Shown one piece after another: positions 1 through 9,077 of a stretch of DNA of 64,000 nt (positions within the stretch are counted from its first letter, which is position 1; each line of letters begins with the position of its first letter). Under the pieces are notes generated by a model, which searched no databases, was not told the origin of the DNA, and saw only the letters and a list, made by a program, of their open reading frames with translations. Made by a program: the position numbers and the translations under genes. This DNA is from Lunatimonas lonarensis (GTDB lineage: Bacteria; Bacteroidota; Bacteroidia; Cytophagales; Cyclobacteriaceae). The stretch covers positions 62,001 through 126,000 of the forward strand of contig NZ_AQHR01000059.1 of the NCBI RefSeq assembly GCF_000390185.1, in the 5' to 3' direction.

Positions 1-1419
1 TATGTAGACGAGTTTTTGAGAAAGGAGGAAGAGCGTTTGCTCAGAGAGGCCGAAATACAACGAAACAAAAAGACGCCCAGTATTTTTGATAACCTGCTCG
101 CTTCGGCCGGTGGGGGATCGGGTACTTCCTTCTATTGGAACAATCCCACAGCTATGTCCCAGGGCGCACTCGAATTCAATAGAGTCTGGGGAGGGAGACC
201 GCTTACGGATAACTGGCGACGGAGTTCTCGTGGTTTTCAGGAAACCTCCAATGCAGAAATGCCCGAAGACCTGGGAGAAGGCGAAAACGAAAGCGAAAAT
301 CAATCAATCTCCTCCGCACAAGCTGCTTTGAACCTGCCAGATCGGGAGAGCTTGTTGGCCACCATTCCCAAAGACAAGGCAGCCGTAGATAGATTGATCG
401 ACGAAATGGAGGATGCCTATTTCAACTTGGGCAAGCTACTATTCTTTGACCTGAAAGAAGCCGAGCGATCCATTTTCTATTTGGAAATGTTGGTAAGGGA
501 TTATCCAATGACGGTCAAAAAACCGGAGGCTTATTACACCCTTTACTTAGCAAAACGTGAACTTGGCCAGAATTATACTTTATACGCTGATCTACTGAAT
601 GCGGAATTTCCGGAGTCCCAATATACCAAATCCGTAAATAATCCAGAGTCGGTATCGGGTACACAGGCGAACTTTGAATCTTCCCAAAACTATGCCGCAG
701 CTTATAAACTATACCAGAAAAACCAATACGCCGCTTCAAAAGACCTCCTTAGATCAACTCTTGAGAATTACCCATTGACAAAAAATACCGATCGGCTATT
801 GATGTTGGATATCATGAATACAGGTAAAATGGGCGAGATGGAAGAGTACCGAACCAAACTGGAAAATTACCTACTTAACGCCTCTGATCCTGCTTTAATA
901 AATTTGGCAAGAAAAATGCTGGATGGAATTGGTGGTGGCAATACGATGGACGACTCTTTGGCAGAGGCAGGCCAGCAAATAGAAGAGGAGGCAGTACGGG
1001 CGGAAAACGAACCAAATGCCGAGCCTGAAGGACCTCTCGAAGAGCAAATTTATAAAGAAAACAAATCCCAGACCCATGTATTCATTCTGGCGATGGAACC
1101 ACGCGTGGCGAATGAGTCCAAAAATCTAACCGCTGATTTGGAAAAATTTCACACATCCAACTTCCCCAATGACCGCCTGCGAACAGGAACGATTGCGTTG
1201 GACAGGGAAAACACCATTGTAATCATCAGTCCCTTTTCCAACGCCGAAAAAGCACTCCTTTACAGAACTCAATTTTTAAATTCTTTTAACACGGAAAACC
1301 TCCCGGAGGATTCAAAAATCAGTAGTTTTGTCATTTCGATAGAAAATTTCCAACAACTGAATCGACGCAAAGACCTCGACGAATACCGGGCTTTCTTCCG
1401 GAAGTCTTACAACGAATAA
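1..1419 (+). CDS. PorW/SprE-type T9SS lipoprotein, C-terminal part (5' end outside window)
   Basis: The reading frame is open from base 1, so this is the C-terminal 472 residues of a longer protein; the upstream start and any lipoprotein signal are outside the window. A short stretch about 40-65 residues in (FYWNNPTAMSQGALEF, then WGGRPLTDNWR) matches the conserved segment I know from PorW/SprE proteins, which link the type IX secretion outer-membrane complex to the PorK/N ring. Around it are helical TPR-like units (about residues 125-300) and an acidic linker. The C-terminal 100 residues look like a compact alpha/beta module. The pbp1A start codon lies 1 base after its stop, so the two are probably cotranscribed. 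The porP-gldKLMN block downstream on the other strand supports a T9SS role. Assignment is by motif memory only; a generic TPR protein is the alternative. Confidence 0.72.
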   Translation, partial: YVDEFLRKEEERLLREAEIQRNKKTPSIFDNLLASAGGGSGTSFYWNNPTAMSQGALEFNRVWGGRPLTDNWRRSSRGFQETSNAEMPEDLGEGENESENQSISSAQAALNLPDRESLLATIPKDKAAVDRLIDEMEDAYFNLGKLLFFDLKEAERSIFYLEMLVRDYPMTVKKPEAYYTLYLAKRELGQNYTLYADLLNAEFPESQYTKSVNNPESVSGTQANFESSQNYAAAYKLYQKNQYAASKDLLRSTLENYPLTKNTDRLLMLDIMNTGKMGEMEEYRTKLENYLLNASDPALINLARKMLDGIGGGNTMDDSLAEAGQQIEEEAVRAENEPNAEPEGPLEEQIYKENKSQTHVFILAMEPRVANESKNLTADLEKFHTSNFPNDRLRTGTIALDRENTIVIISPFSNAEKALLYRTQFLNSFNTENLPEDSKISSFVISIENFQQLNRRKDLDEYRAFFRKSYNE

Positions 1420-1420
1420 A

Positions 1421-3733
1421 ATGGCAAATCAAAAGCGTACTACCTCAGGGTTCAATATCCAAAAGGCCATCAAATACCTCTGGCTGGCTTTTGCTGCGGG
1501 CATTATCGGTTTCGTCTTGTTCATATTGGCCGTCAATTCGAATTTCCTAGGCCTTTTTGGCAGCATGCCAGATTTCAAGTCACTGGAAAATCCCGAAAGT
1601 GAATTGGCTTCGGAATTATATTCGGTAGATGGCGTATTGCTGGGTAAGTATTTTAGGGAAAACCGAAGCCCGGTCACCTACAACGAACTCAGCCGAAACC
1701 TAATCAATGCGCTGATTGCCACGGAAGATGTGCGTTTTGATAAGCACTCCGGGATTGACGCACGTGGAATGATCCGGGTTTTGTTCAAGAGCCTGATCTT
1801 ACAACAGAAAGGTGCAGGCGGGGGTAGTACCCTTAGCCAACAAACCGCAAAAAACCTGTTCAAAACCCGTACAAAAGACATGCAGGGTGCCCTTAGCCGC
1901 ATACCGGGGTTAAACATGCTCATTATAAAGTGTAAGGAGTGGATCGTGGCCACCCAACTGGAAAGATCCTATACTAAGGATGAAATCCTCACCATGTACC
2001 TGAACACCTCCGATTTTGGTAGCAATGCCTATGGTATCAAAACAGCTGCGAAGACTTTCTTCAACAAGGAACCAAACGACTTGGCTGTACAGGAAGCTGC
2101 TACCTTGGTCGGACTCTTCAAGGCACCCACGTATTATAGCCCAGTTTTTAACCCAGAAAACAGTCTGCGCAGAAGAAACACCGTACTTATCCAAATGGAA
2201 AAGTATAATTTCCTGACAAAAGCCGAACGGGACTCCATAAGTAAACTTCCCATTGAGCTCGAGTACAGAGTAGAAAACCACAACGAGGGACTGGCTACGT
2301 ATTTCCGCGAAGTGGTAAAGGCAGATCTTCTTCGATGGTCACGGGAAAATTTGAAACCAGACGGCTCATCGTATGACTTGTTTGGAGATGGTTTGCGGAT
2401 CTTTACGACCGTAGACAGCAGATTGCAGCGGTACGCAGAACAAGCAGTGGCTGCCCATATGCAGGATCTACAAAAAAAGTTCGAGCAGGAAGTGGGCAAC
2501 CGCGAACCATGGATTGACAACCGTGGTAGACCGATACCGAATTTCATCGAAAATGCAGTAAAGCGCACAGAAGCCTATCGCCTGTTAAAATTGCGATACG
2601 GAGATAAGGAAGACTCCATACAAATCAAACTAAACGAGCCCAAGCGCATGCGCGTGTTCTCCTGGACCGAAGGGGAAATAGATACGCTCATGAGCACTAT
2701 GGACTCACTTCGCCATTATAAGAAGTTTTTACAGACCGGATTTGTGACCATGGATCCCCATACAGGTCACATAAAGTCTTGGGTAGGAGGTATAAACCAC
2801 AAGCACTTCAAGTATGACCATGTAAAGCAGGGGAAGCGACAGCCTGGCTCGACCTTCAAACCATTTGTATATGCCGCGGCGATCGAAAACGGGTATGGCC
2901 CCTGTTACTCCGTAATAGACCAACCTGTAGAGGTAAGCATTCCAAACCAACCGATCTGGCGTCCAGACAATGCGGATGGAAAATTCACTTATGAACGCAT
3001 GACCATCCGAAAGGCCATGGCACAGTCGGTGAACTCCATCACTGCCTATATGATGAAAAAACTGAGCCCCCGGGTCGTGGTAGAAACCGCCCATCGAATA
3101 GGGATTACCAGTGACTTGGATGAGGTTCCGGCGTTGGCGCTTGGAACAAGTGACGTATCCATATTGGAGATGGTAGGTGCCTTCGGGACCTTCGCCAACC
3201 GAGGCGAACACATTACGCCTATCTATATAGATCGGATAGAAGATAAAAACGGAAACGTACTCCATCAGTTTATTCCCAAAAAGCGCCCGGCCATGAGCGA
3301 AGAGCACGCTTATTTGATGTTGTACATGCTCCGAGGTGGTACTGAGGAAGAAGGGGGAACCAGCCAAGGGGTCCCTTGGACATTACGCGACCAGGGAAAT
3401 GAAATCGGCGGAAAAACCGGAACGACCCAAAATGCATCCGACGGCTGGTACATGGCCGTAACAAAGGATCTAGTAAGCGGCGTCTGGGTGGGAGGCGATG
3501 ACCGAGCCATCCACTTTAGAAGCTGGATAAGTGGACAAGGATCGCGTACCGCAAGGCCTATTTGGACGAACTTCATGGCAAAAGTATATGAAGACACCTC
3601 CCTAGGAATAACAAAGGGGCCTTTCCCTATTCCGGATAGACCCTTAAGCATGGAGATTGACTGTTCCCGTTATGACCTGAATCGACCAGACTTCGATGAT
3701 TTCCAATTTGATAGCCAAACAACCGATTTTTAA
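1421..3733 (+). CDS. Class A penicillin-binding protein 1A (bifunctional transglycosylase/transpeptidase)
   Basis: A 770-residue peptidoglycan synthase. It has a cytoplasmic tail with one membrane anchor (about residues 17-40). The GT51 glycosyltransferase domain shows EDVRFDKHSGID near residue 100, GGSTLSQQTAKN near 130 and the ERSYTKDEILTMYLN helix near 185. The transpeptidase domain has the catalytic serine in GSTFKP (about residue 475), the SVN triad (about 534) and KTGTT (about 663). All catalytic motifs are intact and the length is normal for the family. It polymerises glycan strands from lipid II and cross-links stem peptides on the periplasmic face. The ATG begins 1 base after the PorW/SprE-type stop and uvrC follows after about 50 bases, suggesting one transcript. 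Confidence 0.95.
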   Translation: MANQKRTTSGFNIQKAIKYLWLAFAAGIIGFVLFILAVNSNFLGLFGSMPDFKSLENPESELASELYSVDGVLLGKYFRENRSPVTYNELSRNLINALIATEDVRFDKHSGIDARGMIRVLFKSLILQQKGAGGGSTLSQQTAKNLFKTRTKDMQGALSRIPGLNMLIIKCKEWIVATQLERSYTKDEILTMYLNTSDFGSNAYGIKTAAKTFFNKEPNDLAVQEAATLVGLFKAPTYYSPVFNPENSLRRRNTVLIQMEKYNFLTKAERDSISKLPIELEYRVENHNEGLATYFREVVKADLLRWSRENLKPDGSSYDLFGDGLRIFTTVDSRLQRYAEQAVAAHMQDLQKKFEQEVGNREPWIDNRGRPIPNFIENAVKRTEAYRLLKLRYGDKEDSIQIKLNEPKRMRVFSWTEGEIDTLMSTMDSLRHYKKFLQTGFVTMDPHTGHIKSWVGGINHKHFKYDHVKQGKRQPGSTFKPFVYAAAIENGYGPCYSVIDQPVEVSIPNQPIWRPDNADGKFTYERMTIRKAMAQSVNSITAYMMKKLSPRVVVETAHRIGITSDLDEVPALALGTSDVSILEMVGAFGTFANRGEHITPIYIDRIEDKNGNVLHQFIPKKRPAMSEEHAYLMLYMLRGGTEEEGGTSQGVPWTLRDQGNEIGGKTGTTQNASDGWYMAVTKDLVSGVWVGGDDRAIHFRSWISGQGSRTARPIWTNFMAKVYEDTSLGITKGPFPIPDRPLSMEIDCSRYDLNRPDFDDFQFDSQTTDF

Positions 3734-3786
3734 CCACGGGGGAATCCCAGGGCTTGCCCGTTACTATTGGTAACAAACCTCCCGGT

Positions 3787-5580
3787 ATGGACACACCTGC
3801 TTATCGTCCAGACGAATACAATCAGCTACCTGATCAGCCTGGCGTATACCGCTATTACAATGAATCGGGGGAACTGATTTATGTCGGCAAAGCAAAAAGC
3901 TTGAAGAAACGGGTAGCCAGCTACTTTGGTAGCAATGCCGGCATCAATCAGAAAACACGGCGGATGGTAAAGGAAATCCGACGCATCGAATTTACCCTGG
4001 TGAACTCCGAGTTCGATGCCCTGCTGCTGGAAAACAACCTGATCAAGAAGGCCCAGCCCAAGTACAATATCCTCCTCAAGGACGATAAAACCTATCCCTA
4101 CCTCCTCCTTACAAAGGAAAACTTCCCACGTATCTACCCAACCCGAAAAGTAATCCCTTCCAGAGGAACCTATTTTGGTCCCTTTGCCAGTGTAAAAGCG
4201 ATGAACAACGTGTTGGATCTAATCAGATCCCTGTTCACAATCCGGACGTGTAAACTGGATCTCTCACCGTATAAAATTTACGAGCAGAAATACAAGGTCT
4301 GTTTGGAATACCATATTGGAAACTGCCTTGGCCCCTGCGAAGGCCTTCAATCCGAGCCGGATTACCAGAAAGACATCGAACAGGCCAAGTATATTCTTAA
4401 AGGAAATCTGGGCATTGCGAAAACTTACTTTAAAGATCGGATGCAGGAAGCTGCCCAGAACCTCGCGTTTGAACTAGCCCAGCGTTACAAGGATAAACTG
4501 GACTTATTGGAAAAATACCAGGCAAAATCATTGGTAATAAGTCAAAGCATCGGAAGTCTGGATGTCTTTACGATCGTAGTAGATGAAAAGGTCGCGTTTG
4601 TAAACTACCTAAAAATCAAAGAGGGAGCCCTAATTCTCTCAAAGACAGTCGAACTAAGAAAACGCCTAGATGAGGAGGAATCTGTATTGTTGTTGACCGC
4701 AATTATTCGTCTCCGGGATCAATTCCAGAGCGATGCAAAAGAAATTTTGGTAAACGTCCCAATAGAGGACGAGCTGACTGATTTTCAGGTAATCGTACCC
4801 AAGATCGGAGACAAGCGAAAACTGATAGATCTATCCCTAAAAAATGCATTATACTACAAAAAGGAAAAGGCATTGCTTGCGGGAGAGGTCAGTGACAAAA
4901 AATCCCGTGTCCTGCGACAGCTCCAGAGTGATTTGTCCCTGCCTGAATTACCCGATCACATCGAATGCTTTGACAACTCAAACATTCAAGGTGCCCATCC
5001 CGTTGCGAGCATGGTCTGCTTTTTAAATGGCAAGCCTGCAAACAAAGAATACCGTCACTATCACATCAAAACCGTAGAAGGGCCTAATGATTTTGCCAGT
5101 ATGGAAGAGGTGGTTGGAAGAAGGTATCAACGCATACAAGAAGAGGGGAAGCCCCTGCCAAAATTAATCGTGATAGATGGCGGAAAAGGTCAGCTATCCT
5201 CTGCCGTTTCCGCATTAAAGACCCAGGGAATCTATGGAAAGGTACCCATTATTGGCATCGCCAAACGGCTCGAAGAAATCTATCTTCCTGAAGATTCCTA
5301 CCCTATCTACATTGACAAAAAATCAGAATCGTTACGCCTACTCCAACGAATCCGAGATGAAGCCCACCGTTTTGCTATTACTTTCCACCGAAATGTGCGC
5401 AGCAAACAAGCGTTTGGAACCCAACTCACAGACATACCTGGTATTGGAAAAAACACTGCGGAAAAATTGCTCAGCCACTTCAAATCTGTAAAAAAGATTA
5501 AGGCTGCTACAAAAGAAGAGCTGGAAGCTATCATTGGAAAAGACAAAACCCAAAAACTGCTTTATCAACTTAACCAGTAG
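3787..5580 (+). CDS. uvrC: UvrABC excinuclease subunit C
   Basis: This 597-residue nuclease makes both incisions in nucleotide excision repair with UvrA and UvrB. The GIY-YIG nuclease domain is at the N-terminus (PGVYRYYNESGELIYVGKAKS, within the first 40 residues). A UVR helical hairpin for UvrB contact follows near residues 205-235. The RNase H-like 3' domain contains the ECFDNSNIQG segment, and helix-hairpin-helix DNA binding is at the end (IPGIGKNTAEKLL). The frame could begin earlier at a TTG (3754), but the ATG at 3787 matches the usual short N-terminus and clears the pbp1A stop by 53 bases. It ends in front of a strong bidirectional hairpin terminator. Confidence 0.95.
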   Translation: MDTPAYRPDEYNQLPDQPGVYRYYNESGELIYVGKAKSLKKRVASYFGSNAGINQKTRRMVKEIRRIEFTLVNSEFDALLLENNLIKKAQPKYNILLKDDKTYPYLLLTKENFPRIYPTRKVIPSRGTYFGPFASVKAMNNVLDLIRSLFTIRTCKLDLSPYKIYEQKYKVCLEYHIGNCLGPCEGLQSEPDYQKDIEQAKYILKGNLGIAKTYFKDRMQEAAQNLAFELAQRYKDKLDLLEKYQAKSLVISQSIGSLDVFTIVVDEKVAFVNYLKIKEGALILSKTVELRKRLDEEESVLLLTAIIRLRDQFQSDAKEILVNVPIEDELTDFQVIVPKIGDKRKLIDLSLKNALYYKKEKALLAGEVSDKKSRVLRQLQSDLSLPELPDHIECFDNSNIQGAHPVASMVCFLNGKPANKEYRHYHIKTVEGPNDFASMEEVVGRRYQRIQEEGKPLPKLIVIDGGKGQLSSAVSALKTQGIYGKVPIIGIAKRLEEIYLPEDSYPIYIDKKSESLRLLQRIRDEAHRFAITFHRNVRSKQAFGTQLTDIPGIGKNTAEKLLSHFKSVKKIKAATKEELEAIIGKDKTQKLLYQLNQ

Positions 5581-5621
5581 CTTTATCAAAGGAAACAACA
5601 TTCCTCTCGAAAGCATCGAAT

Positions 5622-5661
5622 AAAAAAAGCGGCAGCTGAATGAACAGCTATCGCTTTTTTT
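5622..5661. terminator. Bidirectional intrinsic terminator between uvrC and gldN
   Basis: An A-tract plus GCGGCAGCTG pairs with CAGCTATCGC plus a T-tract around a six-base loop (AATGAA), with one internal mismatch. A-tracts on one side and T-tracts on the other allow termination from both directions, as expected between the convergent uvrC and gldN genes. Confidence 0.85.
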
Positions 5662-5692
5662 AAAGACACTACTTTTACTTAGCTTGGAAATA

Positions 5693-6505
5693 CTACCACT
5701 CCCAAAGGTCATTTTCCCATTCCAACAATTTATACTCGAACTCAAGCGATTTTAGATAGGCCAACATCCGTGCGTTTGGATCGCTGTTATCCACCATATC
5801 CGCAATCAAGGCATTATCGGGGTTGGTATATTTCCTAATGACCGAACGAAATAAACGAAGATCGAAAGCTTGGTTGTAGGGAATGTTCTTGGACGGATTT
5901 TGGAAATTTATCCACTTAGCTTCCGGATGATCCTTAAAGTGCTCGTAAAAGTCTTTGTACCTAAAATATCCGATGGTACGTTCACCTGCGTTACTATTGG
6001 TCTCCGAGGGCATTGTAAGGATAATGTACTTAATGTCAAACTTTGTTTCCGAACGGTTTCTGTCAAAAAGAAAGTCCTCCTTGAAGTCTACGTAATACAA
6101 ATCTCTAACGAAGATACTATCACCTATCTCATTGATCCAAAAATTCTTCTGGAAATCGGTAATCGACATCTGCCTGGTAAAATCTTCATCTGCAAAGGGG
6201 GTGAGCTCGTTATCTTCTACCGCTTTTAGGATGTTCCGCATTATCCCTCCCAATTTAAGTCCTCCTGTACCGTAAAAAGGTAGGTTAAACTTCTCGCGTA
6301 GATCGATACGCCGCCAGATAGCTATCTGATACAGCTTGTCGTCCTCGCGAATAGGAAGGACGGAAAAGATGGTATCCATCTTCATCCCCGAATCACCCCA
6401 TACGGAGGGATTTTGGGAGGTAGGGGATTGTGCCTGTACCGGCTCGCCGATCAGGAGGAGCACTAAACCCATCCCAACCATCATAAGTCCCTTAAATACT
6501 TTCAT
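5693..6505 (-). CDS. gldN: Gliding motility / type IX secretion protein GldN (PorN)
   Basis: A 270-residue periplasmic protein with a Sec signal peptide ending near AQS (about residues 1-26). The segment IWRRIDLREKFN near residue 64 is characteristic of GldN/PorN. GldN forms the large ring with the lipoprotein GldK under the outer membrane and contacts the periplasmic part of the GldLM motor. It is the last gene of the leftward porP-gldKLMN run, 49 bases after gldM, and ends close to the bidirectional terminator, so it probably closes the transcript. Length is close to that of other family members. Confidence 0.95.
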   Translation of the reverse strand: MKVFKGLMMVGMGLVLLLIGEPVQAQSPTSQNPSVWGDSGMKMDTIFSVLPIREDDKLYQIAIWRRIDLREKFNLPFYGTGGLKLGGIMRNILKAVEDNELTPFADEDFTRQMSITDFQKNFWINEIGDSIFVRDLYYVDFKEDFLFDRNRSETKFDIKYIILTMPSETNSNAGERTIGYFRYKDFYEHFKDHPEAKWINFQNPSKNIPYNQAFDLRLFRSVIRKYTNPDNALIADMVDNSDPNARMLAYLKSLEFEYKLLEWENDLWEW

Positions 6506-6554
6506 AATACTCCTTTTATGGCTTTATCCTACCAATTTAACGAATCGATTATCG

Positions 6555-8156
6555 CTATCGTATATTGATGGTGTAAACCTCGTTTAATTGACTACGTATT
6601 TTATTACCTTGGAAGTTGGTTCTGGTAACCTCGTTCACGATTACGATCAATTTGTCACCTGCTTGGGCTTCTGCCAACAAGCTTGTTGTAGACACATTCT
6701 CACCGGAGATCCGCACGCTTGCCCGAGGTACATCGTTTCTTACCAATCTAACCTCTCCTGCCGACACCTCAAAATTGGCATCCCTGGCCATAGTCTGGGC
6801 AAAGGTCGGTTCAGGAATCGCACGAACTTTAAGCTGCCGGGGGCCTGGAAATGGAAAGGTATTTTGAAGATCAATCGCATTATCGCCATTAAACAGCCTG
6901 ACAGTAGGAGCAGGAACTGGACGTATATCGTACTCAAGCGAACCGATACGGTTTCCGCTACTCGCTACGGTTATATTTACCTTTCCACTAGAAGCTGGTA
7001 TAATCGTCACATCGGCAGGTCTTGAACCCTTGATCGCCTGTCCACCAGTAACCGTAAACTCAGGCGCATAGGCATTGCCCAACGCCGGAACATCAATATT
7101 GAGCTCATTGGCACACTCTGCATATAGTTGACGAACCACCACCGAGGACACCTGAATGACCGGCTGCGCAACGAAATACTGATAATCTACAGTGAGTACG
7201 CTATCCACGCCACCTATCGGAACTACAATCTCACCCCGTAATGTACGCGCTGCTAGCCCCCTGTCATCGTAACTGCTGGCCGGCGCTACAGGAAATTCGA
7301 TTTTACCAAGACCCTCCTGTACGGGAATCTCTCGGCCATCAGCTGTCATCCGTAACTGAACTCCGGAGGAAGAAGACGCTATAAACATGTCAGCCTCAAA
7401 GCGAGTACCAGCTGCTACGATATTGGAATTGGCAGCCACCTTTGCCACTAGCTTATCTGCTTCAAAGATAAACGAGCCTAATGAATTGGTCAGCAAAGCA
7501 AGTGCCTCGCTCTCTATATTCAATACTTCGTTTTGATGCTGACTAATTATTGCAATAACCGCACCAACCGGAGATTTCACGAAGTTTAGATTTACGTAAT
7601 CTTTATATTTTACATCCACATCATTCTTGAAAATGTCGATGTCCTTGGCATCATTTGCGATCTTATCGAAGGTTACATCCAACCCTACACTAGCCAGAAT
7701 AGCACTCACCTCAGCAGGAAATTCGTTCAGTTTATCCTGCATTTCATACCCAACCCTATTGTTATTGAATATGTTACCTGGTATATCAACGTTTTTTAAC
7801 GCAGCAGTCTTAAAGTTACCCTCTGCATTCTTTGCGTTTGATTCATCAATAAGTCTATTCTTAATTTCCTCCAAGTAGGTAAAAACCTCTCGGCTTAGCG
7901 TTCGGATCTGCTGCGCAGCCTCTACCTTTGGAACGTCTTTCTCGTTGTTTCCCTGCTGTTCAACGGTCGTACGAATAATATTGATCGCAAAATCATTTTT
8001 TTGATTGAAATTCTTGGATGTTCGTTCCAAGCCGTCGTTCAAAAGAATGAATTTTTGCAGAATCTGGTTACTAACTTGTAAGGCCAAAAGAGCGGTAAGG
8101 ACTAGGTACATCATACCTATCATCCGCTGTCTTGGTGTTTCTTTTCCACCTGCCAT
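6555..8156 (-). CDS. gldM: Gliding motility / type IX secretion motor protein GldM (PorM)
   Basis: A 533-residue inner-membrane protein with one N-terminal transmembrane helix and a long periplasmic arm. The N-terminus MAGGKETPRQRMIGMMYLVL is the family signature. Arg9 and Tyr17 are present; these are the GldM residues described as facing the GldL channel in the Flavobacterium johnsoniae motor. The rest would form four periplasmic beta-rich domains that carry torque to GldKN. It pairs with GldL (gene 53 bases upstream) as the proton-driven rotary motor of T9SS and gliding. The start is the ATG giving this conserved N-terminus. Confidence 0.96.
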   Translation of the reverse strand: MAGGKETPRQRMIGMMYLVLTALLALQVSNQILQKFILLNDGLERTSKNFNQKNDFAINIIRTTVEQQGNNEKDVPKVEAAQQIRTLSREVFTYLEEIKNRLIDESNAKNAEGNFKTAALKNVDIPGNIFNNNRVGYEMQDKLNEFPAEVSAILASVGLDVTFDKIANDAKDIDIFKNDVDVKYKDYVNLNFVKSPVGAVIAIISQHQNEVLNIESEALALLTNSLGSFIFEADKLVAKVAANSNIVAAGTRFEADMFIASSSSGVQLRMTADGREIPVQEGLGKIEFPVAPASSYDDRGLAARTLRGEIVVPIGGVDSVLTVDYQYFVAQPVIQVSSVVVRQLYAECANELNIDVPALGNAYAPEFTVTGGQAIKGSRPADVTIIPASSGKVNITVASSGNRIGSLEYDIRPVPAPTVRLFNGDNAIDLQNTFPFPGPRQLKVRAIPEPTFAQTMARDANFEVSAGEVRLVRNDVPRASVRISGENVSTTSLLAEAQAGDKLIVIVNEVTRTNFQGNKIRSQLNEVYTINIR

Positions 8157-8209
8157 ATATTTGTTGTTTTTACCCTAAAACCAAATGTAACTTACCTAAG
8201 GGGCTGTCA

Positions 8210-9019
8210 TTAGCCTTTCATCGCCGACAGCATTCCTCCATAGATTTTGTTTAGTGAGTTTACATTTGCATTTAGTTTTGCCAACTCTGTTTTGAACGCC
8301 TGGGTTTCTTTTCCTGCTTCATTTAGGCCTTCCATTGCAGCAGTGATATTGGAATAAAACTTGTTGATTACCTTCACATGATTCTGTGAATCCTGAAGCT
8401 CCATCTCATAGATGTTGTTCAGCGCACTGAGATTCTTCGTTACGCTAATAATCTGATCCCTGTACTGCTTAGCATCTTGACTTGCAGCAGACATTTCTGA
8501 AAGCGCGGACGCAGTCTTCTCATAGGAATCGTTGATTGAGATCAACGTTTGGCTTGCCTTCCGTACATTTTGTGCATAATCGTTTGTGGCGACGGTTGCA
8601 TCGGCAAGCGTACCCATTTTCTCTGCGGAAGTTGCCAAGTGCTGAATGCCCTTACCCAAGCTCTCTATGAGTTCTGGGCCTATCTTGGCATTCTCCAGCA
8701 TTTGATCCAATTTTTGGGTAGAATTATCAGTCGCCTTAACGGATTTTTTTACCGGCGTAGCACCAACATTCGCATCATCTGCGAGCTCTGGATAGACCCT
8801 CGTCCAATCGACCTCCTCTGATTTTGGCTCAAAGGCGGAAAGAAAAAAGATAACGGCCTCAGTGGAAAGTCCCACGCCGATCATAAGTGAAGCGAAGGGC
8901 CAGTCCAAAATCTTAAACATGGCACCCAAGATCACAATAGAAGCTCCAATGCCATAAATCTTTGGCATGATGATTCCATAAAACTTATACGATAATGTGT
9001 TTTTGTTTACTGCTGACAT
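8210..9019 (-). CDS. gldL: Gliding motility / type IX secretion motor protein GldL (PorL)
   Basis: A 269-residue motor subunit with two N-terminal transmembrane helices (about residues 14-36 and 43-63) and a long cytoplasmic coiled-coil domain. Five copies surround two GldM helices and conduct protons. Tyr22, Lys36 and Glu54 align with F. johnsoniae Tyr13, Lys27 and Glu49, the polar residues of the channel. The position of His30 in that protein (FKITH) is Asp39 here (FKILD), an unusual change discussed in the findings. The cytoplasmic part has many heptad-like stretches and several repeats of Leu-Asn-X-Ile-Tyr (LNNIYEM, LNKIYGGM). Confidence 0.96.
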   Translation of the reverse strand: MSAVNKNTLSYKFYGIIMPKIYGIGASIVILGAMFKILDWPFASLMIGVGLSTEAVIFFLSAFEPKSEEVDWTRVYPELADDANVGATPVKKSVKATDNSTQKLDQMLENAKIGPELIESLGKGIQHLATSAEKMGTLADATVATNDYAQNVRKASQTLISINDSYEKTASALSEMSAASQDAKQYRDQIISVTKNLSALNNIYEMELQDSQNHVKVINKFYSNITAAMEGLNEAGKETQAFKTELAKLNANVNSLNKIYGGMLSAMKG

Positions 9020-9077
9020 AATCTGATTGATAAAAAAGGGCGATTGTTTGGTTACTAAACGTAAATAGTTGCTAAGA

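Noticed and set aside
2729-3367. 212-codon minus-strand frame inside pbp1A
   Set aside because: Antisense to the transpeptidase domain, whose SxxK, SxN and KTG motifs are all in the plus frame.
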